Made by a program: the position numbers and the translations under genes. From Erysipelotrichaceae bacterium (GTDB taxonomy: Bacteria; Bacillota_I; Bacilli_A; Erysipelotrichales; Erysipelotrichaceae), in contig JAFYHQ010000045.1 in assembly GCA_017539105.1 (NCBI GenBank), forward strand, positions 1 to 54,319: a DNA stretch of 54,319 nt. Direction: 5' to 3'. The notes under the pieces are model-generated. The model saw only the letters and a list, made by a program, of their open reading frames with translations, did no database searches and was not told the DNA's origin. Shown piece by piece: positions 33,611 to 41,076 of the stretch (positions within the stretch are counted from its first letter, which is position 1; each line of letters begins with the position of its first letter).

Positions 33611-34063
33611 ATGGAAGCATATGATCCATTAGACTTAAAAAATCAGTTGTGTTATCCGATCTATCTGTGTTCCAAAGAAATCATCCGACGCTATACGCCA
33701 TGGCTGAACGAACTGGATCTGACTTATACGCAATATATTGTCATGATGTATTTCTGGAAACAGAAACGAAGCAATGTCAAGGATCTGGGAAAAGCATTGC
33801 TGCTGGATCCAAGCACATTGACTCCTTTGCTGAAAAAGCTTGAAAACAAAGGTTTTCTGAAACGTGAGAGATCTGTTAAAGATGAACGGAATCTGGAAGT
33901 ATCGATCACCGAAAAAGGAATGGCGCTTCGCGAAAAAGCGTTAAACGTACCTGAACGGATGGGCAAGTGTATCGACCTGTCTGAAGAAGAAGCAGAAACG
34001 TTATATGGCTTGCTCGCCAAAGTATTGACGAACATCGAAGAAGAAATGGAATCAAACGACTAG
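33611..34063 (+). CDS. ohrR: OhrR-type MarR-family organic peroxide sensor/repressor
   Basis: 150 residues, winged helix. It keeps the OhrR sensing site: Cys14 in NQLCYPIY, with Tyr28 and Tyr39 at the positions of B. subtilis Tyr29 and Tyr40, which hold the reactive Cys15. The DNA-binding region is KDLGKALLLDPSTLTPLLKK, with the wing in RERSVKDERN. OhrR represses until organic hydroperoxide oxidises the Cys. Only one other Cys is seen (Cys20), so it may follow the one-Cys mechanism with a small thiol. Cotranscribed with gpx and trxB behind an OhrR box, so it regulates itself. Confidence 0.92.
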   Translation: MEAYDPLDLKNQLCYPIYLCSKEIIRRYTPWLNELDLTYTQYIVMMYFWKQKRSNVKDLGKALLLDPSTLTPLLKKLENKGFLKRERSVKDERNLEVSITEKGMALREKALNVPERMGKCIDLSEEEAETLYGLLAKVLTNIEEEMESND

Positions 34064-34074
34064 GAGGATTATTT

Positions 34075-34980
34075 ATGTACGATATCATCATCATCGGTGC
34101 TGGAACCGCAGGACTGACCGCCGCGATCTATGCCAGAAGAGCGTCCAAGAAAATCCTGGTCTTGGAAGCAAAGAATTACGGAGGGCAGATCATCAATACC
34201 CCGGATATCGAAAACTATCCGGCTGCCGCCCATATTTCCGGATTCGAGTTTGCGACCAGACTTTTTGAACAGGCAAAAGAACTGGGAGCGGAGATCCTTT
34301 TTGAGAAAGCAGTCAAGATCATGGATCACAACGATCATAAGGAAGTCGCGACAGAAGACAACGCCTATCAGGCAAAAGCCGTCATCCTTGCGACCGGTTC
34401 CGAAAACCGTCAGCTGGGTCTGCCGAATGAGAAGGAACTATTAGGAAGAGGTATCTCTTACTGTGCGACTTGCGATGGTGCGTTCTATCGCAAAAAGAAA
34501 GTCGCGGTCGTTGGCGGAGGAAATACCGCACTGGAAGATGCTTTATATCTGAGCGATATCGCGGAAAAGGTCTATCTGATCCACCGAAGAGATGCCTTCC
34601 GCGGCGAAGCTTCGACCGTACAGAAACTGAAGGAAAAGGACAATGTCGAATTCGTATACAACAGCCAGGTCACGAAACTGAATGCCGAAGAAAAACTCGC
34701 AAGCATCGAGGTGACAGACAAAGAAGGCAATACCGGAACGATCGAAGTCAGCGGACTTTTCGTTGCGGTAGGACGTATTCCCCAGAACGAGGATTTCGCC
34801 GAACTGGTGGAACTGGATGAAGCAGGATACATCGATGCTTCCGAAAACTGTCATACGAATACACCGGGCATCTTTGTGGCAGGGGACAATCGAAAGAAAG
34901 AACTCAGACAGCTTGTGACCGCAACCGCCGATGGCGCTGTCGCAGCCACGGAAGCGATCCGGTATATCGATACATTGTAA
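34075..34980 (+). CDS. trxB: Thioredoxin reductase
   Basis: 301 residues. FAD-binding IIGAGTAGLTAA at the N-terminus, redox-active pair Cys130-Cys133 in SYCATCDGAFYR, NADPH-binding VVGGGNTALEDA, and C-terminal FAD motif GIFVAGDNRKKELRQLVTA. It passes electrons from NADPH to thioredoxin. In this operon it would recharge the thioredoxin used by the GPx-type peroxidase and the upstream BCP. AGGAGG precedes ATG 34075. A ferredoxin-type reductase variant is possible but the motifs favour TrxB. Confidence 0.92.
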   Translation: MYDIIIIGAGTAGLTAAIYARRASKKILVLEAKNYGGQIINTPDIENYPAAAHISGFEFATRLFEQAKELGAEILFEKAVKIMDHNDHKEVATEDNAYQAKAVILATGSENRQLGLPNEKELLGRGISYCATCDGAFYRKKKVAVVGGGNTALEDALYLSDIAEKVYLIHRRDAFRGEASTVQKLKEKDNVEFVYNSQVTKLNAEEKLASIEVTDKEGNTGTIEVSGLFVAVGRIPQNEDFAELVELDEAGYIDASENCHTNTPGIFVAGDNRKKELRQLVTATADGAVAATEAIRYIDTL

Positions 34981-34991
34981 AGGTAAATATT

Positions 34992-36092
34992 ATGGATAGA
35001 AATCAACAGATCATCAGAGTCAGCATACAGGGCATTCTTGTGAATCTTGTGCTTGTCGCTTTCAAGGGAGCGGTAGGTTTTCTGGCAGATTCCCTGTCGA
35101 TCATCCTGGATGCGGTAAACAATCTCAGCGATGCCTTGTCTTCGATCATTACGATCATCGGCACGAAGCTCTCGGCAAAACGTCCGGACAAAAAACATCC
35201 TTTCGGCTACGGAAGGATCGAATACTTTTCCTCCGTCATCATCGCTGTCATCGTATTATTGGCAGGTCTGACTTCTTTCAAGGAATCTTTCGAAAAACTG
35301 ATCCACCCGTCTCTGGCGGATTATTCCCTGGTATCCCTGCTGATCATCGTCGTGGCAGTCCTGGTCAAGTATTTCTTTGGCAGATATGTCCGCAGCCAGG
35401 GAGAGAAATATAATTCCGGCAGTCTGATCGCCAGCGGAACAGATGCGATCAGCGATGCATTTCTTTCCTTATCCACCTTTGTCGGGGCTCTCATCAGCTA
35501 TTTCGCTCATATATCACTGGAAGGTCCGCTTGGTCTGATCATCTCTGTCATGATCATCAAGACGGCAATCGAAATCCTGAAGGACACGATCGACGACATG
35601 ATCGGCGTCAGGACCGACAGCGAACTGACCAGAGAGATCAAGAAAACGATCAACAGCTATACGGAAGTCCAGGGCGTCTATGATATGACGCTGCACAATT
35701 ACGGCCCGAACAAAATCATAGGTACGGCGCATATCCAGCTGGATGACAGACTCAACGCAAGAGACATCCATCTTCTGACCCGCAGGATCGAAGTCGATAT
35801 CTATGAACGCTACGGCATCGTCATGACGCTGGGGATCTATGCTTCCAATGATACGAAGGAATACAAAGCGATCCGCAAGGGTATCAATGAGGTCCTGAGC
35901 CAGTACGAAAACATCCTGCAGATGCATGGCTTCTATGTCGATGAAGAACTGAAACTGGTCACTTTCGATCTGATTTTCAGCTTCGATGAAGAAGAACCTG
36001 AAAAGCGCGTCGAAGAGATCAGACAGAAGCTTCAAGAGAAGTTCCCGCAGTACCGGTTTGAAATCATTCTGGATGCGGATATCTCCGATTAA
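34992..36092 (+). CDS. Cation diffusion facilitator family transporter
   Basis: 366 residues, six membrane helices and a long C-terminal cytoplasmic domain. The metal site of helix 2 is in DAVNNLSDALSS and that of helix 5 in SGTDAISDAFLS. The intervening loop SAKRPDKKHPFGYGRIEY is the family hallmark. The Asn in place of the more usual His in helix 2 fits a Mn/Fe-type rather than a Zn-type exporter (inference). Proton-driven efflux of divalent metal. It follows trxB by 11 bases, so it may join the peroxide response, where iron or manganese control matters. Confidence 0.9.
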   Translation: MDRNQQIIRVSIQGILVNLVLVAFKGAVGFLADSLSIILDAVNNLSDALSSIITIIGTKLSAKRPDKKHPFGYGRIEYFSSVIIAVIVLLAGLTSFKESFEKLIHPSLADYSLVSLLIIVVAVLVKYFFGRYVRSQGEKYNSGSLIASGTDAISDAFLSLSTFVGALISYFAHISLEGPLGLIISVMIIKTAIEILKDTIDDMIGVRTDSELTREIKKTINSYTEVQGVYDMTLHNYGPNKIIGTAHIQLDDRLNARDIHLLTRRIEVDIYERYGIVMTLGIYASNDTKEYKAIRKGINEVLSQYENILQMHGFYVDEELKLVTFDLIFSFDEEEPEKRVEEIRQKLQEKFPQYRFEIILDADISD

Positions 36093-36097
36093 GATAA

Positions 36098-36128
36098 AAA
36101 GCCCTTCGGTAAACCGAGGGGCTTTCTT
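36098..36128. terminator. Bidirectional terminator between CDF transporter and GtrA genes
   Basis: AAAGCCCTTCGG (36098-36109), loop TAAA, CCGAGGGGCTTT (36114-36125), one G-T pair. T-rich tails on both strands. Confidence 0.88.
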
Positions 36129-36151
36129 CATACAATAAACTGTTTTTACTG

Positions 36152-36547
36152 TTATTTCTTCAATGCATCTGTAAATACGACATACTTGTCATAGAAGAAC
36201 TCTGTAATCAGATTCAGAGCCATATTCAGGCCCGTTACGAGATAATCGTTCCAATGCAGGGAAGATGTAAGGTAGTTGCCTAAAACGGTCGTAAGAGGCG
36301 TAAAAACGAGGTAGAAGAGGAATACCTTAAACATGGCCACCGGCACATTGGAAGCGGACTGGAACGTGAACTTGCGGTTCAGCGTGAAGTTCCATAAGAC
36401 CGAAAGGATCAGCGACAGCAGATAGGCAGGCCACCATTCCCATTTCAGGACATCATTGAAGATCGCAAAAGAAACGAACTGAATGATTCCTGCGGATAAC
36501 GAGAATAAAGTAAACTTAAATGCCTGAATGAATTCTTTCTTTTTCAT
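36152..36547 (-). CDS. GtrA family membrane protein
   Basis: 131 residues, four membrane helices. FKFTLFSLSAGIIQFVSF, LSVLWNFTLNRKFTF and the C-terminal FFYDKYVVF are the GtrA pattern. GtrA-like proteins are proposed to flip polyprenyl-linked sugars for wall or surface polysaccharide decoration. No glycosyltransferase partner is adjacent. AGAGGT precedes the ATG at 36547. Its 5' end lies 32 bases inside the Nudix gene, so the two are translationally coupled. Confidence 0.9.
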   Translation of the reverse strand: MKKKEFIQAFKFTLFSLSAGIIQFVSFAIFNDVLKWEWWPAYLLSLILSVLWNFTLNRKFTFQSASNVPVAMFKVFLFYLVFTPLTTVLGNYLTSSLHWNDYLVTGLNMALNLITEFFYDKYVVFTDALKK

Positions 36548-36941
36548 CGATATACCTCTTTGCCTTGATCAGGGCTTCTTTCATATTGTCAAAGGTAAGA
36601 AGATCCAATGCTTCTTCATAAGGAAGTAGCAGGATCTCTTCCACTTCTTCTTCCTGTTTTATAGGAGTCTGATCCTGATAGGAAGCCAGATAATAGACGC
36701 TTCGTTTGGCGATCCCATTCGGCATGATGTAGTTCAGTTCTTCTTCAAAAGAAGCATCCAGTTCCACATCCAGTCCGACTTCTTCTCTGATCTCTCTTAA
36801 AGCGGCCTCTTCCTGTGTTTCATTCTCTTCCAGATGTCCCTTGGGGAAACCGTAATTGCCATGAAAATCCTTGATTACCAGGAATTTAAGCTTATCATGA
36901 TCCATCGTATAAAGGATCGCTCCAGCACTCAGTTCAAACAT
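36516..36941 (-). CDS. Nudix hydrolase
   Basis: 141 residues. A complete Nudix box spans residues 35-57 (GHLEEN...REIREEVGL), fitting G-x5-E-x7-R-E-x2-E-E-x-G. PKGH before the box suggests the diadenosine polyphosphate/MutT-like branch (inference). The C-terminal helix extension is charged. A minus-strand TACAAT (36953-36948) ends 6 bases before ATG 36941, with no ribosome site, so the mRNA may be leaderless. Confidence 0.9.
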   Translation of the reverse strand: MFELSAGAILYTMDHDKLKFLVIKDFHGNYGFPKGHLEENETQEEAALREIREEVGLDVELDASFEEELNYIMPNGIAKRSVYYLASYQDQTPIKQEEEVEEILLLPYEEALDLLTFDNMKEALIKAKRYIDEKERIHSGI

Positions 36942-36947
36942 ACGTTA

Positions 36948-36977
36948 ATTGTATAATAAACTTAAAACATTTAGAAT
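36948..36977. promoter_or_regulatory. Interlocked divergent promoters of the Nudix and lipid-kinase genes
   Basis: Plus strand: -35 TTGTAT (36949-36954), 17 bp, -10 TAGAAT (36972-36977), then 6 bases to ATG 36984. Minus strand: -10 TACAAT (36953-36948), then 6 bases to ATG 36941. The minus -10 shares five bases with the plus -35. Both spacings predict leaderless transcripts. Confidence 0.55.
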
Positions 36978-36983
36978 AGAGAT

Positions 36984-37853
36984 ATGAAACTGCTGATGCT
37001 CATAAACGCCCGATCGGGGATGAAGAATTCGAAAGCCAAACTGCTGGATGCGATCGATGTTTTCTGTGCACACGGATATGCAGTCACGGTCTATGTGACC
37101 CAGGCACCGAATGATGCATATGAGTATCTGAAACATAATAAAGTCAGGTATGATATCATCTGTGTCTTTGGCGGAGACGGCACGATGAATGAGGTCACCA
37201 ATGCCTTGATGCTGAAGAAAGAAAAGCCGCTGCTGGGATACTTCCCCAGCGGGACGATGAATGATTTCGGTTCCAATTTCGATCTGGGCAGCGATATCAA
37301 GGCGATTGCGGAAAGGATCTGCAAAGGAGATGAGATCGCTTTCGATGTGGGATGTTTCAACGGACGTTATTTCAATTATGTAGCAGCTTTCGGAGCGATG
37401 TGCGATGTCCCGTTTACGACGGACAGGGATGCCAAGGAACGGCTGGGAAATATCGCTTATATCCTGGAAGGCATCGGCAAGCTTCCTGAGGTCAAACCGA
37501 TCGATATCCGTTACAGCGCAAAGGGAAAAACATATAAGCGCAATGTCCTTTTCGGACTGGTCTATTCGGGAAGCCGGGTCGCAGGCATGCAGCTGGAGAC
37601 CAAGAGCCGTTCCAATATCGACGACGGCATGTTCAATGTGCTGATTGTGGAATATGTGCCGACGCTGTTCGATGCTCCGGATATCCTGACCACGCTGATC
37701 CAGAACAAGAAATACATCCACCGTTTCCAGACGGATCATATCGTCTTCGAGTTCGATGAACATGTCATCTGGACTCTGGACGGGGAAGAAGCCCGCCCCG
37801 GAAACAAAGCCGAGATCACGATCATAAATAAAGCACTTAAGCTGTTGGCCTAA
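36984..37853 (+). CDS. Diacylglycerol kinase-family lipid kinase
   Basis: 289 residues. The catalytic domain has LLMLINARSGMKNSKAKL, the nucleotide loop FGGDGTMNEVTNAL and GYFPSGTMNDFG (in place of the usual P-x-G-T-x-N-D-F). The C-terminal beta-sandwich contains DDGMFNVLIVEY, as in YegS/DgkB proteins. It phosphorylates a lipid such as diacylglycerol with ATP at the inner membrane face. No Shine-Dalgarno is seen, and a -10 box 6 bases before the ATG suggests a leaderless mRNA. Confidence 0.9.
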   Translation: MKLLMLINARSGMKNSKAKLLDAIDVFCAHGYAVTVYVTQAPNDAYEYLKHNKVRYDIICVFGGDGTMNEVTNALMLKKEKPLLGYFPSGTMNDFGSNFDLGSDIKAIAERICKGDEIAFDVGCFNGRYFNYVAAFGAMCDVPFTTDRDAKERLGNIAYILEGIGKLPEVKPIDIRYSAKGKTYKRNVLFGLVYSGSRVAGMQLETKSRSNIDDGMFNVLIVEYVPTLFDAPDILTTLIQNKKYIHRFQTDHIVFEFDEHVIWTLDGEEARPGNKAEITIINKALKLLA

Positions 37854-37862
37854 GTGCTTTTT
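37830..37862. terminator. Bidirectional terminator overlapping the lipid-kinase stop
   Basis: AAAGCACTTA (37830-37839) pairs with TAAGTGCTTT (37851-37860) across an 11-base loop. The TAA stop of the kinase (37851-37853) is part of the stem. T runs follow on both strands. Confidence 0.75.
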
Positions 37863-37885
37863 GAATTATGATACTTGATAATGAA

Positions 37886-38611
37886 TTAACCCATCAGGGA
37901 AGTCAGAAGGCTTAAGAGTTCCGTGCCATCCGATGCCTGAGTGGAAGTCTGCGTGTTCGTCGTGCCTGTCAGCAATGTACCTAACATGCTGGTGAGATCC
38001 AGCGAGTTGTCGGTCTTCTTTTTCTTGTTGCTGGTGGTTGTGGTTGTCGGAACACCTAACAGAGAACCTAACAGATTGGTTGCCGTATTTGCCGTGCTCT
38101 GTGTGCCGCCTAAGAGGCCCATGATATCGGAAAGATCGATGCCATCTGCCAGATTGATGCCGCTGGAAGCAGTTGTCGTAGCAGCCGGTTTTTTCTTCTT
38201 GGCAGCCGTATTGGTTGCTGTGCCTAAGCTGTTCAGCAAAGCCGGAGCGATATTGCTCAGAACGGAATTGACCTGGTTGGAAGTCAGACCGGTCTGATTT
38301 GCCAGATTGGACAGAACGGTACCCTGGTCCTGACCGAGGATGTGGGCGATGATCTTTGCGCCATCATCTTCATCGGCTTTCGCAACCTGTTCCTGAACGG
38401 TAGCCGTGCTGGTGTGCTGGCCTAATGCGCTTAACAGGGACTGAGCGCCAGTCTTCTTGGAAGCGTTCTTGGTCATGTAGCTGATCAGAAGAGGGATCGC
38501 CATCATCAGAAGCTTCGAAGTCGTCTTGGAATTGACACCTGTCTTTTTAGAAACTGAGTTTACGGAATCATTGGTCGTAAGAGTTCCTAATAATAACTGT
38601 AATAAATTCAT
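37886..38611 (-). CDS. DUF937 family protein with Thr/Lys-rich linkers
   Basis: 241 residues. The N-terminal 130 residues match DUF937: VNSKTTSKLLMMAIPLLISY, SALGQHTS, DDGAKIIAHILGQ and VLSNIAPALLNSL. The rest holds low-complexity linkers (AAKKKKPAATTTASS, TTTTTSNKKKKTD) between short repeated helices of the type DLSDIMGLLGG and DLTSMLGTLLTG. DUF937 proteins resemble YidB; function is unclear. AAGGAGG precedes the ATG at 38611. Monocistronic. Confidence 0.85.
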   Translation of the reverse strand: MNLLQLLLGTLTTNDSVNSVSKKTGVNSKTTSKLLMMAIPLLISYMTKNASKKTGAQSLLSALGQHTSTATVQEQVAKADEDDGAKIIAHILGQDQGTVLSNLANQTGLTSNQVNSVLSNIAPALLNSLGTATNTAAKKKKPAATTTASSGINLADGIDLSDIMGLLGGTQSTANTATNLLGSLLGVPTTTTTSNKKKKTDNSLDLTSMLGTLLTGTTNTQTSTQASDGTELLSLLTSLMG

Positions 38612-38692
38612 TGAATCCTCCTTTATTAAGAAAATGAAACATTCTTAATCTAATTGTAAATAGTTATTTTCAAAATGTAAATAATCGTAAAC

Positions 38693-38733
38693 GGTAAAAA
38701 AACGTCTGTGAAATAGAATCGTTCACAGACGTT
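38693..38733 (-). terminator. Terminator of the UBA/DUF4342 gene
   Basis: AACGTCTGTGAA (38701-38712) pairs with TTCACAGACGTT (38722-38733). On the minus strand the hairpin is followed by TTTTTTT. Confidence 0.85.
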
Positions 38734-38742
38734 AAAACAGTC

Positions 38743-39183
38743 TTACAGGATCACTTCCGTGCCGTCGCTCTTGACGATTACGAAACGGTAATTCAGGCCA
38801 TATTTTGCGATCAGGGAAGAAATGACGACCATCGGTGCTGCGCCAACCATCAAAGCAAGCGTTCCGACTGCGGCTCCCGTCGTTAACGGAACAGCGATGA
38901 CCTGACGGTCATAATTGTCACGGACGATGAACTTGCTGGCACTGCCTTCTTCGATCAGTTCCTTGATCTTTTCCGCGATCGTATCCGGCGTTCTTTCCTC
39001 GTTGCTGCTGAAGAAATCGCTGAATCCTTTGAATGTCGCAGAAGCGGACTTCTTGCGGTTCTCCAGAATGATGATCGCATCAAGGACATCGCCATCGGAT
39101 TCCAGCAATGCGGATTTCGCTTCCTCGTAAGTGCACTGTGTTCTTTCGATCACCTGATCGACTTCTTGGATACTAAAATTCAT
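38743..39183 (-). CDS. UBA-like/DUF4342 protein under CIRCE (HrcA) control
   Basis: 146 residues from ATG 39183, set by AGGAGG 7 bases upstream; an in-frame ATG at 39204 falls inside the CIRCE element. Residues 1-40 form a UBA/TS-N-like three-helix domain (VDQVIERTQCTYEEAKSALL, DGDVLDAIIILE). The C-terminal half matches DUF4342: a beta segment (ASKFIVRDNYDRQVIAVPLT), then a Gly/Ala hydrophobic helix (GAAVGTLALMVGAAPMVVIS) that may touch the membrane. The function is unknown. Its promoter is the most consensus-like in the window and is overlaid by CIRCE, the site of the heat-shock repressor HrcA, so it is expected to be made together with chaperones. Confidence 0.8.
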   Translation of the reverse strand: MNFSIQEVDQVIERTQCTYEEAKSALLESDGDVLDAIIILENRKKSASATFKGFSDFFSSNEERTPDTIAEKIKELIEEGSASKFIVRDNYDRQVIAVPLTTGAAVGTLALMVGAAPMVVISSLIAKYGLNYRFVIVKSDGTEVIL

Positions 39184-39197
39184 ATAAGATACCTCCT

Positions 39198-39224
39198 TTA
39201 GCACTCATAAATTGTGACTGCTAA
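39198..39224. promoter_or_regulatory. CIRCE element (HrcA operator)
   Basis: TTAGCACTC (39198-39206), 9-base spacer, GACTGCTAA (39216-39224). The consensus is TTAGCACTC-N9-GAGTGCTAA, so 17 of 18 arm positions match. The half nearer the gene is perfect when read on the minus strand, and the ribosome site follows directly. Confidence 0.88.
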
Positions 39225-39225
39225 A

Positions 39226-39254
39226 AATATAAGATAAAACAAGTGAAATGTCAA
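39226..39254 (-). promoter_or_regulatory. Consensus promoter of the UBA/DUF4342 gene
   Basis: Minus strand: -35 TTGACA (39254-39249), 17-bp spacer, -10 TATATT (39231-39226). The start site would fall within the CIRCE element. Confidence 0.8.
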
Positions 39255-39323
39255 TAGTTAAAAAATGTGAATTTTTGTGAATTCTGTTCGAAGAGTTTTA
39301 CGCAAGAGGATTATCGTCGATTG

Positions 39324-39332
39324 TGATAAAAT
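39324..39332 (+). promoter_or_regulatory. Extended -10 of the second ABC exporter pair, leaderless start
   Basis: TGATAAAAT (hexamer 39327-39332) with ATG 39340 seven bases beyond it. The in-frame ATG at 39331 lies in the -10 itself and would not be transcribed. Confidence 0.55.
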
Positions 39333-39339
39333 GTATTAT

Positions 39340-41076
39340 ATGTTCGATCTGTTGAAAAAATATACGAAAGATGGCTGGTGGGCTGCCGCATTGGGACCGG
39401 TTTTTACGATCCTGGAAGTCATTTGCGACGCGTACATCCCTTTGGTCATGAAAGATATCATCGATAACGGGATCTATGCCTTGAATGGCGATATGGACTA
39501 TATCGTGGATAAGGGAATCACAATGGTGGTTCTTGCTGCTCTGGCGGCATTGTGCGGAGCATTGAGCGGCCTGTTTTCTTCGCTGTCTTCGACCAAGTTT
39601 GTCCGGAATATCCGTTTTGCGATGTTTGAAAAGATACAGGATTACAGTTTCGAGAATATCGAAAAGTATCCTGTCGCAACCGTAGTCATGCGTCTGACGA
39701 CGGATATGCGCATGCTGAGAATGGCCTATGTCAGCATCGTAAGAATGCTGATACGGGCACCGTTCAACCTGATTATCAGCGCTTATTTTGTCTTTACGTT
39801 GAACAGCAAGCTGGCTCTGGTGTTTGTCGTCGCTTTGCCGATCCTTCTGACGGGTCTCATATATATCCACAAGAAGGCACATCCGCGTTTCAGGCAGATG
39901 ATGCTGAAATTCGATGCGCTGGATGCAGATCTGGAAGAAAACATCGATGGTATCAGAGTGGTCAAGACGTTTGTCAGAGAAGACTATGAGAATGAGAAAT
40001 TCGATGCTTCTTCGGAAGGCGTCATGAAAGCGCAGCGTTTTGCCGAAGGCATCGTCATATTGAACCGTCCGTTCTTTGAACTGGTCATGTATGCGTGCAT
40101 GATTTGTGTCGCCTGGATCGGCGGAAGGGATGTCATCGCCCAGAATATGACGACCGGCGATTTCATGGCGTATCTTTCTTATATCCGGGCGATCCTGTTC
40201 GCATTGCTGATGATCTCCAATGTCTATATGCAGATCGTCATGGCGCAGGCTTCGGTCGAACGGGCGAACGAGATCCTCAATGAAGAGTCCAGGATCACAG
40301 ACGATGATAACGATGAGAATCTTCTGGTCGAAGACGGCAGCATCGAATTCGATCATGTTTCGTTCAAATACTCCGATGATGCCCAGAACGATGTCTTGAG
40401 TGATATCGATCTCAAGATCAAGGCTGGAGAGGTCATCGGCATTCTCGGTCCGACCGGTTCTTCCAAGACGACGCTGGTGCAGCTGATTCCGCGTCTTTAT
40501 GATGTGACGGAAGGCCAGGTCATCGTGGGCGGACATAATGTGAAAGAATACAAGCTGAACAATCTGCGTAATGCGGTTGCCATGGTTTTACAGAAAAATA
40601 CACTGTTCTCGGGAACGATCGAAGAGAATATGAAATGGGGCGACCCCGAGGCGACCCATGAGCAGATCGTGGAAGCCTGCAGATATGCCCAGGCGGATGA
40701 TTTCATCGAGAATATGCCTATGAAATATGAGACGGAACTGGGTCAGGGCGGCGTAAATGTCTCAGGCGGCCAGAAGCAGAGACTCTGCATTGCCAGAGCG
40801 CTTCTGAAGCATCCTAAGATCATCATTCTTGACGACTCTACCAGTGCGGTCGATACCGACACCGATCATCGCATCCAGCTGGCTCTGAAAGAAAAGCTCG
40901 GAGGCATGACGACCATCATCATTGCCCAGCGTGTCGCTTCGGTCAAAGAAGCGGACCGTATCATCATCATGAATGAGGGGAAGATCGAGGATATCGGAAA
41001 TCATGAGGAACTGATGGAACGCAACGAGGTCTATCGCGACCTTTACAATACCCAGATGGAAGGAGTGCTGGAATAA
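39340..41076 (+). CDS. ABC exporter half-transporter, degenerate-site subunit (pair 2)
   Basis: 578 residues from ATG 39340; the frame is open upstream but those codons lie in and before the promoter. Exporter transmembrane domain, then ATPase with Walker A GPTGSSKTT (Ser where Gly is usual), signature VSGGQKQR, Walker B IIILDDS (Asp for the catalytic Glu) and H-loop AQRVAS (Gln for His). These are the marks of the inactive half of a heterodimer. The next gene gives the active half, with a 1-base TAATG overlap. Substrate unknown. Confidence 0.9.
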   Translation: MFDLLKKYTKDGWWAAALGPVFTILEVICDAYIPLVMKDIIDNGIYALNGDMDYIVDKGITMVVLAALAALCGALSGLFSSLSSTKFVRNIRFAMFEKIQDYSFENIEKYPVATVVMRLTTDMRMLRMAYVSIVRMLIRAPFNLIISAYFVFTLNSKLALVFVVALPILLTGLIYIHKKAHPRFRQMMLKFDALDADLEENIDGIRVVKTFVREDYENEKFDASSEGVMKAQRFAEGIVILNRPFFELVMYACMICVAWIGGRDVIAQNMTTGDFMAYLSYIRAILFALLMISNVYMQIVMAQASVERANEILNEESRITDDDNDENLLVEDGSIEFDHVSFKYSDDAQNDVLSDIDLKIKAGEVIGILGPTGSSKTTLVQLIPRLYDVTEGQVIVGGHNVKEYKLNNLRNAVAMVLQKNTLFSGTIEENMKWGDPEATHEQIVEACRYAQADDFIENMPMKYETELGQGGVNVSGGQKQRLCIARALLKHPKIIILDDSTSAVDTDTDHRIQLALKEKLGGMTTIIIAQRVASVKEADRIIIMNEGKIEDIGNHEELMERNEVYRDLYNTQMEGVLE

